This document shows positions 1-10,930 of a DNA stretch of 64,000 bases, one piece after another. Positions within the stretch are counted from its first letter, which is position 1, and every line of letters starts with the position of its first letter. The notes under the pieces are model-generated. The model did not search any database. It was not told the origin of the DNA and was given only the letters and a program-made list of their open reading frames with translations. The position numbers and the translations under genes were made by a program. The DNA is from Opitutaceae bacterium (lineage in GTDB: Bacteria > Verrucomicrobiota > Verrucomicrobiia > Opitutales > Opitutaceae), in assembly GCA_027482185.1 (NCBI GenBank), contig JAIXWF010000013.1, positions 124,001-188,000 of the forward strand, in the 5' to 3' direction.

Positions 1-69
1 TTCGATCAGCTGTTCGAGGGCGGGCAAGTCGGCATCCGTTGCCTGCCGGAGTTCCGGCGTATCGGACAT
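1..69 (-). CDS. N-terminal fragment of a GNAT-like acetyltransferase (cut by window start)
   Basis: The minus strand has an ATG at 67-69 and stays open for 23 codons to the window edge. The peptide starts MSDTPELRQATDADLPALEQ, which matches the usual first strand and helix of GNAT N-acetyltransferases (an R-x-A-T-x-x-D-L-P-A-L pattern). The acetyl-CoA-binding part lies outside the window, so the family call is an inference from about 20 residues. It starts 105 bases downstream of the response regulator stop on the same strand and may be co-transcribed with it. Confidence 0.5.
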   Translation of the reverse strand, partial: MSDTPELRQATDADLPALEQLIE

Positions 70-174
70 GGAGAAAGGTGTCGCGCCGCCGGAACGCGAA
101 GCAAGCGCGGGTTGGCTGCGCCCCGGGCGAACGCCCAAGCTGCGACCCGCCGTTCCCGGCGATTTGTTCCCGCC

Positions 175-576
175 TCAGCCGGAGACCGGGGCGCGCAGTT
201 CGTCGAAGCCCGCAAGAAACTGCTCCCGCGTGAACGGTTTCAGCACGATGCCGTGCGCGCCCAGACCCTGCGCCATGCGCAGGCAATCCGAGCCCTGGAG
301 GTATTTGCCGCCGCCGGAGATCGCGAGGATGCGCGTGGCCGGCTGCTGGCGGCGGATCTGCGCGATCAATTCGAAGCCGTCGCCGTCGGGCATGACGACG
401 TCGGTGACGACGACGTCGAAGCGCTGCGACTTGAGCAACGCCGAGGCGGTCTTGCCGGAATCGGCCGCGACGACGTGATGGCCGGCCTGGCCCAGCCAAT
501 GTACCACCAGATTGCGGATCCCTTCCTCGTCGTCGGCGACGAGCACGGAGGTGGCATGGAGGGCGGGATCGGTCAT
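175..576 (-). CDS. single-domain response regulator (CheY-like receiver)
   Basis: This 133-residue protein is a stand-alone receiver domain with no output domain. The acidic pair is D15-D16, the phospho-acceptor is D59 in the VTDVVMPDGDG stretch, the conserved Ser/Thr is S87, and K113 lies in the LKPF motif. Family knowledge says phosphorylation at the Asp changes the alpha4-beta5-alpha5 face to control a partner, but no histidine kinase is present here to name it. It lies 99 bases downstream of the LON-domain gene on the same strand, so one transcript could carry both. The ATG at 574-576 is the natural start, because VLVADDEEG follows closely. Confidence 0.9.
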   Translation of the reverse strand: MTDPALHATSVLVADDEEGIRNLVVHWLGQAGHHVVAADSGKTASALLKSQRFDVVVTDVVMPDGDGFELIAQIRRQQPATRILAISGGGKYLQGSDCLRMAQGLGAHGIVLKPFTREQFLAGFDELRAPVSG

Positions 577-675
577 GGGCGGGCGGCAATGAAATCGCGC
601 CGGCGGCGGGTCACGAGCGGGAAACTCCGGCGGACGATCAATTCCGGGTAAATCTTCGGCGCGGCGCGCGGGCGC

Positions 676-1371
676 TCAGTTGCGGCAGATGTCGTCGTCG
701 GCCAGGCGGCCCTGAAGCTTGCGTTGCAGTTTGAGCGCCTCGATCTCGCCGCGCAGCCGGCGGCCGAAGAGCTCGAGGCGGAGACGCACGTCGAGGGTCT
801 CGAGCAATTGCTGCTTGAGCCCGGGATCCTCGCAGAGGCTGAACGCGGCGATGTCGACGAAGGCCTCCGCGTCCTCGACCGTCTTGAGAAAATCCGCCAT
901 CTCGCCCGCGCCTTCCGGCGCCCGCGCCGCAGCGAGCCGGCGTTTGATGCCGAGCAAGCGCGACAACTCCCGCCGCAGGGCGTCGATCTCGGCCGCGTCC
1001 GCGCCGGGCTGGCTCGTCAGGGCGCGAATCCGGATCCGGCGGTACGGTTCGTTTGCCACGATGTCCTCGATCGCCACGCGGCACAGCCCCTGCAGGAGAA
1101 GATTGGAGGTGCCGTTGCCGTTTTTCTGGCAGGCGCGGATGATGCCGACGGTCGCGACGCGGTGCGGCGGCTCGAATTGTTCGGGATCCTTGACCAAACC
1201 GGGATTCAAACCGGCGACGGCAAACAGCCGGTTGGTCGCCAGCACGTCGCGGAGCATTTCCCGGTAACGCGGTTCAAAAATATGGAGCGGCATCAGGGCC
1301 TGCGGGAAAAACGCCGTGTTCGGCAACGTCATGACCGGCACTTCATCCGGCAGCGTGATTTCCATTTCCAT
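676..1371 (-). CDS. LON peptidase substrate-binding domain protein
   Basis: This cytoplasmic protein of about 231 residues consists of the N-terminal substrate-binding (LAN/PUA-like) domain of Lon protease without the ATPase and protease domains. The signature region VMTLPNTAFFPQALMPLHIF lies about ten residues from the proposed start, as in the family, followed by EPRYREML. The C-terminal half is helical and rich in Arg, Leu and Glu. The open frame extends upstream to 1461, but the extension is low-complexity and unlike the family, so I chose the ATG at 1369-1371. The ATG at 1365 is also possible. Proteins of this type are found beside proteostasis genes, and here the gene diverges from dnaK. 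Its partner is unknown. Confidence 0.85.
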   Translation of the reverse strand: MEMEITLPDEVPVMTLPNTAFFPQALMPLHIFEPRYREMLRDVLATNRLFAVAGLNPGLVKDPEQFEPPHRVATVGIIRACQKNGNGTSNLLLQGLCRVAIEDIVANEPYRRIRIRALTSQPGADAAEIDALRRELSRLLGIKRRLAAARAPEGAGEMADFLKTVEDAEAFVDIAAFSLCEDPGLKQQLLETLDVRLRLELFGRRLRGEIEALKLQRKLQGRLADDDICRN

Positions 1372-1539
1372 GACGGGGACCGTAGTTTGGGTTGGGTGGA
1401 ATTCAACCGGTGGGACACGATTGCGCCATCGCGAATTTGCCTGTCGCAGGCGCTGTGCCATGACTGTGCCAACTTGGCTGCATTTCGATCGCTGGAGGAG
1501 CGGGCGGAGACGGTCCGATGGCGGCGAGGAACTTTTTAA

Positions 1540-1554
1540 CCTATGATAAATAGG
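1540..1554. promoter_or_regulatory. AT-rich inverted repeat upstream of dnaK
   Basis: CCTAT-GATAA-ATAGG is a 5-bp inverted repeat in an otherwise GC-rich gap. It overlaps a -10-like TATGAT at 1542-1547, about 50 bases upstream of the dnaK ribosome-binding site. No good -35 box is visible at 16-18 bases, and neither a CIRCE element nor a clear sigma-32 promoter was found. It could be the core promoter or an operator. Confidence 0.3.
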
Positions 1555-1605
1555 GATTTAAGGTATGTCGACGTCCGGGGGCACATGCGTTGCTAGGAGG
1601 GCCGC

Positions 1606-3555
<1,950 letters not shown>

Positions 3556-3571
3556 GGCGCCGCATCCCTTT

Positions 3572-3610
3572 GTGCACCGGCCGCGAATGTCTCGCGGGCG
3601 GTGCGCTTTG
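3572..3610 (+). terminator. hairpin between dnaK and groES (terminator or attenuator)
   Basis: CACCGGCCGCGA at 3575-3586 pairs with TCGCGGGCGGTG at 3592-3603 with one mismatch and extends a few pairs outward, giving a stem of about 15 bp around a five-base loop. A short T-rich stretch (CTTTGTT) follows at 3606-3612. The run is weak for an intrinsic terminator, so partial read-through from dnaK into groES-groEL is possible. Confidence 0.5.
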
Positions 3611-3658
3611 TTCACCGCAATCCAAACAACCACCCTTCAACCCTAAACCAAAACCAAT

Positions 3659-3955
3659 ATGGCTAACGTCAAAATCAAGCCGATCGGGGACCGCGTTCTC
3701 GTCGAGCACATCGAAGAAAAAGAGCAGGTCCGCGGCGGCATCATCATCCCGGACAGCGCCAAGGAAAAGCCGCAGGAGGCGAAAGTTATCGCCCTCGGCA
3801 CCGGCAAGAAGGGCGACGACGGCAAAGTCACGCCCTTCGAAGTCAAGGTCGGCGACCGCGTCCTCATCAGCAAGTACGGCGGCACCGAAGTGAAGCTCGA
3901 CGACAAGAAGTACACGCTCGTCCGCGAGGACGACATCCTCGGCGTCATCGGCTGA
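3659..3955 (+). CDS. groS: co-chaperonin GroES
   Basis: This 98-residue Hsp10 caps the GroEL barrel as a heptamer. It starts [19 protein letters not shown] and carries the mobile loop with [18 protein letters not shown], then [24 protein letters not shown] and the C-terminal EDDILGVIG, all in the standard order and length. The leader just upstream (AACCCTAAACCAAAACCAAT) has no Shine-Dalgarno sequence. groEL starts 45 bases downstream on the same strand, so the two form the usual groESL operon. Confidence 0.98.
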   Translation: MANVKIKPIGDRVLVEHIEEKEQVRGGIIIPDSAKEKPQEAKVIALGTGKKGDDGKVTPFEVKVGDRVLISKYGGTEVKLDDKKYTLVREDDILGVIG

Positions 3956-4000
3956 TCGCCCCGTTTCCTCAACTCCAACATCTAATCACTCACACGTACC

Positions 4001-5635
4001 ATGGCTGCTAAACAACTCCTCTTCGACGAGGCCGCTCGTCAGAAGGTCCTCCGCGGCGTCGAGCTCCTCTCGAAGGCCGTCAAAGTCACCCTCGGGCCCA
4101 AGGGCCGCAACGTCGTCATCGACAAGAAATTCGGCTCGCCGACCGTCACCAAGGACGGCGTCACCGTCGCCAAGGAAGTCGAACTGCCCGATCCCTACGA
4201 GAACATGGGCGCGCAGATGGTGAAGGAAGTCGCTTCCAAGACCAGCGACGCCGCCGGCGACGGCACCACCACCGCGACCGTCCTCGCCGAGGGCATCTAC
4301 CGCGAGGGCCTGAAGAACGTCACCGCCGGCTCCAACCCGGTGTACCTCAAGCGCGGCATCGACAAGGCCGTCGAGGCCGCCGTCACCGAGCTCGCCCGCG
4401 TTTCCAAGAAGGTCAACGACCGCGAGGAAATCCGCCAGGTCGCGACCGTCTCCGCCAACTGGGACGGCGAAATCGGCGACATCATCGCCGACGCCATGGA
4501 CAAGGTCGGCAAGGACGGCACCATCACCGTCGAAGAGGCCAAGTCCATCCAGACCACCCTCGACGTCGTCGAAGGCATGCAGTTCGACAAGGGCTACCTC
4601 TCGCCCTACTTCGCGACCAACGCCGAGGCGATGGAAGCGGTGCTCGAGGACGCCTACGTCCTCATCCACGAGAAGAAGATCTCGAGCCTGCAGGACATCC
4701 TCCCGCTGCTCCAGGTCGTCGCCAAGAGCGGCAAGCCCCTCCTCCTCATCGCCGAGGAAGTCGAAGGCGAAGCCCTCGCCGCGCTCGTCGTGAACAAGAT
4801 CCGCGGCACCCTCAACGTGTGCGCCGTCAAGGCCCCCGGCTTCGGCGACCGCCGCAAGGCCATGCTCGAGGACATCGCGATCCTCACCGGCGGCCGCTGC
4901 CTCACCGAGGACCTCGGCATCAAGCTCGAGAACGTCCAGATCAGCGACCTCGGCCGCGCCAAGCGCATCGTCGTCGACAAGGAAAACACCACGATCGTCG
5001 AGGGCGCCGGCAAGAGCTCCGACATCCAGGGCCGCGTGAAGCAGATCCGCCGCCAGATCGAGGAAACCACCTCCGACTACGATCGCGAGAAGCTCCAGGA
5101 GCGTCTCGCCAAGTTGGCCGGCGGCGTGGCCGTCATCAACGTCGGCGCCGCGACGGAAGCCGAAATGAAGGAGAAGAAGGCCCGCGTCGAAGACGCGCTG
5201 CACGCCACGCGCGCGGCCGTCGAGGAAGGCATCGTCGCCGGCGGCGGCGTCGCGCTCCTCCGCACCGCCAAGGCCATCGACGCCCTCCAGCTGGAAGGCG
5301 ACGAGAAGATCGGCTCCCAGATCGTGCGCCGCGCCATCGAGCACCCGCTCAAGCAGCTCTGCGCCAACGCGGGCGTCGACGGCGGCGTCGTCGTCAAGGA
5401 AGTGCTCCAGGGCAAGGGCAACCTCGGTTACAACGTGGCCACCGACAAGTTCGAGGACCTCGTGAAGGCCGGCGTCGTCGACCCGACCAAGGTCACGCGC
5501 ACCGCCCTGCAGAACGCCGCTTCCATCGCGGGCCTGCTGCTCACCACCGAGTGCATGATCACCGAGATCCCGGAGAAGAAAGAAGCTCCGGCGGGCGGCG
5601 GTCACGGCCACGGCCCCGGCGGCATGGATTACTAA
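4001..5635 (+). CDS. groL: chaperonin GroEL
   Basis: This 544-residue Hsp60 subunit assembles as a double-ring tetradecamer. It has the ATP-site [17 protein letters not shown] and the [10 protein letters not shown] segment, the apical-domain region, and the C-terminal [17 protein letters not shown] signature. The tail is [13 protein letters not shown]: shorter than the classic GGM repeat, containing two His and ending in Asp-Tyr instead of Met. The start ATG follows a C/A-rich leader without a Shine-Dalgarno sequence. A strong terminator follows at 5667. If the organism carries other groEL copies, this groES-linked one is likely the housekeeping copy. Confidence 0.98.
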   Translation: MAAKQLLFDEAARQKVLRGVELLSKAVKVTLGPKGRNVVIDKKFGSPTVTKDGVTVAKEVELPDPYENMGAQMVKEVASKTSDAAGDGTTTATVLAEGIYREGLKNVTAGSNPVYLKRGIDKAVEAAVTELARVSKKVNDREEIRQVATVSANWDGEIGDIIADAMDKVGKDGTITVEEAKSIQTTLDVVEGMQFDKGYLSPYFATNAEAMEAVLEDAYVLIHEKKISSLQDILPLLQVVAKSGKPLLLIAEEVEGEALAALVVNKIRGTLNVCAVKAPGFGDRRKAMLEDIAILTGGRCLTEDLGIKLENVQISDLGRAKRIVVDKENTTIVEGAGKSSDIQGRVKQIRRQIEETTSDYDREKLQERLAKLAGGVAVINVGAATEAEMKEKKARVEDALHATRAAVEEGIVAGGGVALLRTAKAIDALQLEGDEKIGSQIVRRAIEHPLKQLCANAGVDGGVVVKEVLQGKGNLGYNVATDKFEDLVKAGVVDPTKVTRTALQNAASIAGLLLTTECMITEIPEKKEAPAGGGHGHGPGGMDY

Positions 5636-5637
5636 GA

Positions 5638-5665
5638 TTCCGTTCTCCGTTTTCCGGAGTCCGTT
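5638..5665. repeat. heptamer array, four units, after groEL
   Basis: Right after the groEL stop there are four contiguous seven-base units: TTCCGTT, CTCCGTT, TTCCGGA, GTCCGTT. On the opposite strand these read AACGGAN-like, matching the wider heptamer family seen in other gaps. The array abuts the terminator stem at 5667. Confidence 0.6.
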
Positions 5666-5666
5666 T

Positions 5667-5706
5667 GAAAAAGGCGTCCCGCTCCCGCGGGGCGCCTTTT
5701 TCTTTT
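5667..5706 (+). terminator. rho-independent terminator of groES-groEL
   Basis: GAAAAAGGCGTCCCG at 5667-5681 pairs with CGGGGCGCCTTTTTC at 5688-5702 (15 bp, one G-T wobble) around a six-base loop. The 3' arm ends in a T run that continues to TTTTG. The A run on the left arm means it could also act on the opposite strand. Confidence 0.9.
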
Positions 5707-5740
5707 GCCGGTTCGCCGCGGCCTGCCTTGCGTGTCCGCC

Positions 5741-6553
5741 ATGAACCGCCCCGGCTTCGTCCTCCGCCTCGCTCTCTTGGTTGCGGTTTTGGCCGCCGCT
5801 GTCCGCGGCGAAGACGCTCCGCCGCCGCCCAACGCCGGGCCGATCTTTGCGGCCCCGGAAAAAGTCCGCCCGCTCCGCATCGCGATCTACGAAGGCGACG
5901 GCTCCGGCGCCAAGGGCATCGCCGCCGTCACCGCCCGCGCCGCGCAACTCCCCGGCGCCACCATCGTGCCCGTCAAGGCCGCGGAGATGGGCACGCGCGA
6001 CCTTGCCGAATTCGACATCGTCGTCTTCTCCGGCGGCAGCGGCAGCGCCCAGTCCAAGGCCATCGGCGAGGCCGGCCGGAAAAACGTCCGCGCCTTCGTC
6101 GAGCGCGGCGGCGGCTACCTCGGCATCTGCGCCGGCGCCTACCTGGCCTGCGCCGGCTTCGAGTGGGGCCTCGGTATCCTCAACGCCAAGACGGTCTCGC
6201 CGAAATGGCGCCGAGGCGGCGGCATGGTCCGCGCCGAACTCACCGGCCCGGGCCGCGCGCTCTTCGGCCCCGTGACGTCGCCGTTCACCATCCGCTACAA
6301 CAACGGCCCCATCATCATGCCGCTCGGCCGCGCCGACTTGCCGCCGTACGAAGTCGCCGCCGTTTTCCGCACCGAGCTTGCGCGCAACGGCACGCCCGTC
6401 GGCGTCATGGTCGATTCGCCGGCCGTCGTGCACGCGCCGTTCGGTCGCGGCCGCGTCCTCACCCTCAGTCCCCATTCCGAGGATACGCCGGGCCTGGAAA
6501 ACATGGTCCCGCAGGCGCTCGCCTGGCTGGCGGCCCGCCCCGCGGCGCCGTGA
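5741..6553 (+). CDS. secreted biotin-ligase N-terminal-like (GATase1-fold) protein
   Basis: This is a 270-residue exported protein with the BPL_N / class I glutamine-amidotransferase-like fold. The ATG at 5741 gives a clean signal peptide (RPGFVLRLALLVAVLAAAVRG), whereas the open frame from 5705 would add twelve unlikely residues. The core begins at RIAIYEGDGS, then IVVFSGGSGSAQ and the nucleophile-elbow-like GGGYLGICAGAYLAC, where the Cys would be catalytic in amidotransferases. PHSEDTPGLENMVPQALAWL is near the end. Family members are often called BPL-N domain proteins and their substrate is unknown. It is separated from groEL by a terminator and precedes the metallo-hydrolase by 45 bases. 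Confidence 0.8.
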   Translation: MNRPGFVLRLALLVAVLAAAVRGEDAPPPPNAGPIFAAPEKVRPLRIAIYEGDGSGAKGIAAVTARAAQLPGATIVPVKAAEMGTRDLAEFDIVVFSGGSGSAQSKAIGEAGRKNVRAFVERGGGYLGICAGAYLACAGFEWGLGILNAKTVSPKWRRGGGMVRAELTGPGRALFGPVTSPFTIRYNNGPIIMPLGRADLPPYEVAAVFRTELARNGTPVGVMVDSPAVVHAPFGRGRVLTLSPHSEDTPGLENMVPQALAWLAARPAAP

Positions 6554-6598
6554 GGCGCGGCGGTTGACGGTGTTCCCGCGCTCGCCACGCTCGCGCGC

Positions 6599-7378
6599 AT
6601 GGAAGTGATTTTCCTCGGCACGGGCACGTCGCAGGGCGTGCCGATGATCGCCTGCGACTGCCCGGTCTGCACCTCGTCCGATCCGCGCAACCGCCGCACG
6701 CGCGCCTCGGTGCACGTCGTGATGGACGGCCTCCATGTGCAGGTCGACGCCGCGCCCGAGTTCCGCCTGCAATGCCTGCGCGAGCGGATCACGCGGGCCG
6801 ATTTTTTCATCCTTACCCACGGCCACGCCGACCACGTTTGCGGCATGGATGACCTGCGCCGCTTCTGCGACCTGCTCGGCGGCGAGGCGCTCACGGTTTA
6901 CTCGACCGACGAAGGGCAGGGGAGAGTGCGCGCCATCTATCCGTACGCGATCGGCGAACGGCCCGTTTCCAAAGGCTACGCCGCGTTCCGGCTCCGCGAC
7001 CTGCCGCCCGTGCTCGACCTCCCGCAGGGGACAATCGCGTCGACGCTGTTGCCCCACGGCTCGATCGGCACGCTCGGGCTTGTGTTCACGGAGCGCAGCA
7101 GCGGCCGGAAATTCGTCTACTACACCGACTGCAAGGACGTGCCGGAACCGGCGATCCAGCTGGCGCGCGGGGCCGACGCCGTCGTCCTCGACGGACTCCG
7201 CCCGCTGCCGCATCCCTCGCACATGTCGATCGCCGAGGCCGTCGCCGTCGCCGCGCGCATCGGTGCGCCCGCCACGTGGCTGACGCACCTGACCCACCTC
7301 AACGACCACGCGGAACTCGACGCCAGCCTGCCGCCCGGAGTCCGCGCCGCCTACGACGGCCTGCGGTTGACGCTTTGA
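6599..7378 (+). CDS. PhnP-like MBL-fold metallo-hydrolase
   Basis: This 259-residue cytoplasmic metallo-beta-lactamase-fold enzyme starts MEVIFLGTGTSQGVPMIACD. The metal-binding THGHADH motif provides H74, H76, D78 and H79. C19, C21 and C24 form the Cys trio seen in PhnP-type proteins that bind a structural zinc. A late FVYYTDCKD strand and the WLTHLTHLNDH end supply the remaining metal ligands. PhnP itself is a cyclic phosphodiesterase in phosphonate breakdown, but no phn genes are nearby, so the substrate here is open. A general phosphodiesterase role is the safest reading. Confidence 0.85.
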   Translation: MEVIFLGTGTSQGVPMIACDCPVCTSSDPRNRRTRASVHVVMDGLHVQVDAAPEFRLQCLRERITRADFFILTHGHADHVCGMDDLRRFCDLLGGEALTVYSTDEGQGRVRAIYPYAIGERPVSKGYAAFRLRDLPPVLDLPQGTIASTLLPHGSIGTLGLVFTERSSGRKFVYYTDCKDVPEPAIQLARGADAVVLDGLRPLPHPSHMSIAEAVAVAARIGAPATWLTHLTHLNDHAELDASLPPGVRAAYDGLRLTL

Positions 7379-7481
7379 GATTCGTGGCCCGACGGGCCTG
7401 AGTCTTGGGGCAAACGGTCGAGATCGGCGTCCCGCGGAGGCGAACCCGCGCCCGGATCGGCCTGCAGTGTCATAGCCTAAG

Positions 7482-7494
7482 TGATTTGAAATCA
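7482..7494. promoter_or_regulatory. 13-bp perfect palindrome upstream of the Rrf2 gene
   Basis: TGATTT-G-AAATCA is a perfect odd-length palindrome 50 bases upstream of the Rrf2-family ATG, in an AT-rich patch that should contain the promoter (a TTGCCT-like -35 at 7499 and TAGATT at 7525). Rrf2 proteins are dimers and commonly repress their own genes, so this is a candidate autoregulatory operator. No second exact copy was found ahead of the porin or the cysK genes. Confidence 0.45.
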
Positions 7495-7544
7495 GGGCTT
7501 GCCTTAAACCCGACCAAATCAATGTAGATTAAAGCACTCACCAA

Positions 7545-8147
7545 ATGAAGCTCTCCAAACGAGGCGAATACGCGCTGCGCTCCCTGATCAACCTCGGCAT
7601 TGCCAGCGAGGTCGGCCGGGCGCTGGTGCAGGCCTCGGAGCTCGCCGACAGCGAGCAGATGCCGGTGAAGTTCGTGGAGCAGATTTTGCAGGAGCTGAAG
7701 GACGCCGGCCTCATTGCCTCCGTGCGCGGCAAGTTCGGCGGCTACCGCCTCGCGAAGCCGATGCGCGAAATCACCATCGGCAGCGTCGTGCGCCTGATCG
7801 ACGGCCCGCTCGCCCCCATCGGCTGCGTCAGCCAGACCGCCTACGAGAAATGCACGTGCCCCGACGAGGCGCACTGCGGCCTCCGGATGCTGATGCTCGA
7901 TGTGCGCAACGCCATCGCCGGTATCCTCGATCGTTATACGCTGGCCGACGTCGTCGAGGTCACGCTCCGCAAACTCCGCCGCGACAACCAGCCCTTGCCC
8001 TACGCGCCGGCGGTCGACGAGACCGGCGCACCGCTCCGCGGCCAGCGCGCGGCCCGCGTCCGCCGCGCCGCCCTGGCCCGCGGCGGTCCGCGCCTCGATG
8101 CCGCCGAAGGCGTCCTGCACCAGTTGCTCGGCGACTACTCCATCTAG
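7545..8147 (+). CDS. Rrf2-family transcriptional regulator (sulfur-island regulator)
   Basis: This 200-residue protein starts MKLSKRGEYALRSLINLGIA, the standard Rrf2 winged-helix beginning. The recognition region includes VKFVEQILQELKDAGLIASV and RGKFGGYRLAK. Cysteines at 94, 103, 105 and 111 lie where IscR/NsrR-type members ligate an Fe-S cluster, although the spacing differs. It is about 50 residues longer than typical members, with a basic C-terminal extension (residues 145-200) of unknown role. It heads a block with YezD, a porin, sulfate ABC genes and cysK. By analogy with CymR, which controls cysteine and sulfur genes in Bacillus, I infer it senses sulfur or cysteine status. Confidence 0.88.
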   Translation: MKLSKRGEYALRSLINLGIASEVGRALVQASELADSEQMPVKFVEQILQELKDAGLIASVRGKFGGYRLAKPMREITIGSVVRLIDGPLAPIGCVSQTAYEKCTCPDEAHCGLRMLMLDVRNAIAGILDRYTLADVVEVTLRKLRRDNQPLPYAPAVDETGAPLRGQRAARVRRAALARGGPRLDAAEGVLHQLLGDYSI

Positions 8148-8176
8148 GCTCCCGCGCCCATGCCGTTTTTCCCGCC

Positions 8177-8377
8177 ATGACTGCCACCACCACCGATCCC
8201 GCTCCGGTCCCGCCGGCGTTGCCCGAATGGGTCGCGCTCGTCCGGGAAAAAGTCGAAGGCCTGCGCTACGGGGTCGTGCAACTTGTCGTCCACGACGGTC
8301 GCGTGACCCAGATCGAGCGCACCGAAAAGACCCGCCTGCCGGCCGAACGCGATGCGTCCGGCCGTTCCTCCGCCTGA
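8177..8377 (+). CDS. YezD-family small protein (DUF2292)
   Basis: This 66-residue protein contains GLRYGVVQLVVHDGRVTQIE followed by RTEKTRL, the hallmark of the YezD/DUF2292 family (G-x-V-x-h-x-V-H-D-G-x-V-x-Q-I-E-R-T-E-K). Its function is not known. Its position between an Rrf2 regulator and sulfate uptake genes supports a link to sulfur metabolism. The ATG at 8177 is 29 bases after the regulator stop, so the two are probably one transcription unit. The last ten residues are low-complexity. Confidence 0.85.
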   Translation: MTATTTDPAPVPPALPEWVALVREKVEGLRYGVVQLVVHDGRVTQIERTEKTRLPAERDASGRSSA

Positions 8378-8485
8378 TTGATTCCGATTTGCCTACCGGC
8401 TTCCGCCGGCGGCCCTCCCCGTCTCCCACGCCTCCGCTGACCCGTCCCCGGGAAGTCCCGCGCATCTTGCCCGAGCACCTCGCCC

Positions 8486-9838
8486 ATGCGGCTCTCCCTG
8501 CAACTCCAACGTCCCGCGCGTCTCGCGCTGGCCTTCCTCGCCCTCGCCGGCGCGCGAACTCTGTCCGCCGCCGATGCCGAACTCGCCGAACTGCGCGCCC
8601 AGATCCGCGCGCTCGAACAAAAACTCCTCGTGCTTGAACGGAAGCAGGAGCTCAAAGCCGAGGCCGCCGCCGCGGCCCCGGCTCCGGTCGTCGCCGCCGG
8701 CGCCTCCGGCTTCTCGCTGACCGCCGCCGACAAAAAGTTCCAGCTGCGCATCCGCGCCAATCTCCAGGCCGATGCCCACTTCTTCCTCGGCGACAACACC
8801 AACGGCAACGACACCTTCCTGATCCGCCGCCTGCGGCCCAGCTTCGAGGGCACGATCGGCGAAAAGTTCGGCTTCCGCGTGATGCCCGACCTCGCGACGG
8901 CCAACTTCACCCTGCTCGACGCCTACGCCACCTACGCGCCCGCGCCCGAGTTCAACATCCTCGTCGGCAAGGCCAAGTCGCCTTTCGATCTCGAGCGGCT
9001 CGTTTCCCAGACCGACCTCCTCTTCATCGAGCGCGCCTACCCGACCAGCCTCGGGCCCAACCGCGACCTCGGGCTCCAGTTCTTCGGCGATCTCGCCGGC
9101 GGCCGCGTGAGCTACCAACTCGCCTGGCTCAACGGAGCCCGCGACAACGACTCCACCATCGTCGACACCGACGACGGCAAGGAAATCGTCGCCCGCGTCT
9201 TCGCCCATCCGTTCAAAGACGACGCCGGCTCGCCCCTGCAGGGCCTCGGCTTCGGCGTCGCCGTGTCGACCGGCGACAAAAACACCGGCGCCCCGAACAG
9301 TTTCCGCACGAACGCCCAGCAAACGTTCTTCGCTTGGCGCGCCACCGTCGCCAACAGCGGCAAGCACGAGCGCATCGAGCCGCAGGCCTATTGGTACAAC
9401 GGTTCCTTCGGTCTCATCGGTTCCTGGGCCTCGTCCAAACAGGCGCTCTGGAACGGCCCCGGCACCGTCACCCGCGATCTCACCAACACCGCCTGGTACG
9501 GCGCCGCGCACTACGTGCTCACCGGCGAGGATGCCGGCTACAAGGGCGTCACGCCCGCGACCAACTTCAGTTGGCAGGACGGCACCTGGGGCGCCTTCGA
9601 AGTCGCCGCCCGCTACGGCGAACTCGAGATCGATCCCGACGCCTTCCCGCTCTTCGCCAATCCCGCCACCGCGGCGAACACCGCCAAGGGCACGACCCTC
9701 GGCGTCAACTGGTACCTCAACCGCAGCGTGAAGGCGGCCCTCAACTTCGAGCACACCTCGTTCGTGGGCGGCCCCGCCAACGTCGTCACCCGCGAGAACG
9801 AAAAAGCCATCTTCACCCGCGTGCAGCTCCGGTACTGA
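8486..9838 (+). CDS. OprP-like outer-membrane porin of the sulfate cluster
   Basis: This 450-residue protein has a signal peptide ([19 protein letters not shown]), then a short coiled coil ([20 protein letters not shown]) and an Ala-rich linker to about residue 75. A beta-barrel of the phosphate-selective porin O/P family follows: [37 protein letters not shown] and [17 protein letters not shown] are characteristic. It ends in an alternating strand with a terminal aromatic (TRVQLRY), as expected for BAM recognition. OprP-type channels are anion-selective, so its place directly upstream of two sulfate-binding proteins suggests sulfate passage across the outer membrane (inference). The periplasmic coiled coil may trimerise or bind peptidoglycan. 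Confidence 0.88.
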   Translation: MRLSLQLQRPARLALAFLALAGARTLSAADAELAELRAQIRALEQKLLVLERKQELKAEAAAAAPAPVVAAGASGFSLTAADKKFQLRIRANLQADAHFFLGDNTNGNDTFLIRRLRPSFEGTIGEKFGFRVMPDLATANFTLLDAYATYAPAPEFNILVGKAKSPFDLERLVSQTDLLFIERAYPTSLGPNRDLGLQFFGDLAGGRVSYQLAWLNGARDNDSTIVDTDDGKEIVARVFAHPFKDDAGSPLQGLGFGVAVSTGDKNTGAPNSFRTNAQQTFFAWRATVANSGKHERIEPQAYWYNGSFGLIGSWASSKQALWNGPGTVTRDLTNTAWYGAAHYVLTGEDAGYKGVTPATNFSWQDGTWGAFEVAARYGELEIDPDAFPLFANPATAANTAKGTTLGVNWYLNRSVKAALNFEHTSFVGGPANVVTRENEKAIFTRVQLRY

Positions 9839-9868
9839 GCGCCGCGTTCCCCGTCGCCCCATTCGCTC

Positions 9869-9896
9869 AATTTCCGAATCGCGAATCCGAATTTCC
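9869..9896. repeat. heptamer array, four units, between porin and first sbp
   Basis: AATTTCC, GAATCGC, GAATCCG, AATTTCC lie contiguously just upstream of the sulfate-binding protein start. On the complementary strand they read GGAAATT, CGGATTC, GCGATTC, GGAAATT, the same style as the other heptamer arrays. It sits in the 5' leader of the gene. Confidence 0.5.
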
Positions 9897-9903
9897 GCCC
9901 GTC

Positions 9904-10899
9904 ATGACGTTCAAATCCCTTCTCTCCGCCGCGCTCGTGCTTGCCGTCGCCGGCTCCGCCGCGGCCAAGAACATCGAGCTCCTCAACGTCTCCTACGATC
10001 CGACGCGCGAGTTCTACGTCGACTACAACGCCGCCTTCGCCCGCCACTGGAAGGCGAAGTCCGGCGACACCGTCGTCGTCAAACAGTCGCACGGCGGCTC
10101 CGGCCGCCAGGCCCGCTCCGTGATCGACGGCCTCCAGGCCGATGTCGTCACGCTCGCCCTCGCCGGCGACGTCGACGCGCTCCACGACGTCGCGAAGCTC
10201 ATTCCCGCCGATTGGAACAAACGCCTGCCGCAAAACTCCGCGCCCTACACGAGCACGATCGTGTTCGTCGTGCGCGAAGGAAATCCCAAGGGCATCAGGG
10301 ATTGGGACGATCTCGTGAAGCCCGGCGTCACCGTGATCACCCCGAATCCCAAGACCTCCGGCGGCGCGCAGTGGAACTACCTCGCCGCCTGGGAATTCGC
10401 CCGCCGCAAGTACGGCAGCGACGAAAAGGCCAAGGAGTTCGTGAAGGCGCTCTACAAGAACGTCGCCGTCCTCGACTCCGGCGCCCGCGGCTCGACCACG
10501 ACCTTCGTCCAGCGCGGCATCGGCGATGTCTTCCTCTCCTGGGAAAACGAGGCCTTCCTCGCCCAGAAGGAATTCGGCAAGGCCAAGTTCCCGATCGTCG
10601 CCCCCTCCGTCAGCATCCTCGCCGAGCCGAGCGTCTCCGTCGTCGACAAGGTCGTGAAGAAGAAAGGCACCGAGGCCGTTGCCAAAGCGTATCTGGAATA
10701 CCTGTACAGCGACGAGGCCCAGGACCTCGCCGGCAAGCACTTCTATCGTCCGCGCTCCGCGGCCGCCGCTGCCAAGTACCGGGGGCAGTTCCTGAAGATC
10801 GAGCTCTTCACCATCGACGAAAAATTCGGCGGCTGGGCCAACGCCAAGAAGGTCCACTTCGCCGACGGCGGCACCTTCGACCAGATCTACGCCAGGTGA
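9904..10899 (+). CDS. sbp: sulfate/thiosulfate ABC transporter substrate-binding protein, copy 1
   Basis: This 331-residue periplasmic protein has the signal peptide [19 protein letters not shown] and the family core: [20 protein letters not shown], the ligand loop [36 protein letters not shown] and [13 protein letters not shown] at the end. It binds sulfate or thiosulfate and delivers it to CysT-CysW. The ATG at 9904 was chosen because it begins the signal peptide; the longer open frame is a shadow of the porin. A paralogue follows 31 bases downstream. Confidence 0.95.
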   Translation: MTFKSLLSAALVLAVAGSAAAKNIELLNVSYDPTREFYVDYNAAFARHWKAKSGDTVVVKQSHGGSGRQARSVIDGLQADVVTLALAGDVDALHDVAKLIPADWNKRLPQNSAPYTSTIVFVVREGNPKGIRDWDDLVKPGVTVITPNPKTSGGAQWNYLAAWEFARRKYGSDEKAKEFVKALYKNVAVLDSGARGSTTTFVQRGIGDVFLSWENEAFLAQKEFGKAKFPIVAPSVSILAEPSVSVVDKVVKKKGTEAVAKAYLEYLYSDEAQDLAGKHFYRPRSAAAAAKYRGQFLKIELFTIDEKFGGWANAKKVHFADGGTFDQIYAR

Positions 10900-10930
10900 T
10901 TCACGGCCGGCCGCCCTCACTCCCATCGCC

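Noticed and set aside
1372..1605. CIRCE element upstream of dnaK or groES
   Set aside because: TTAGCACTC-N9-GAGTGCTAA or a close variant is not present in either gap.
3986..7522. Very long minus-strand open frame opposite groEL and its neighbours
   Set aside because: It is antisense to well-recognised genes, its translation is Gly/Asp/Val-rich low-complexity of the type produced by GC-rich codon bias, and it matches no family.
7379..7544. SAM-type or other sulfur riboswitch before the Rrf2 gene or cysK copies
   Set aside because: No long paired leader resembling a SAM riboswitch was visible in the gaps before the regulator, cysK1 or cysK2.
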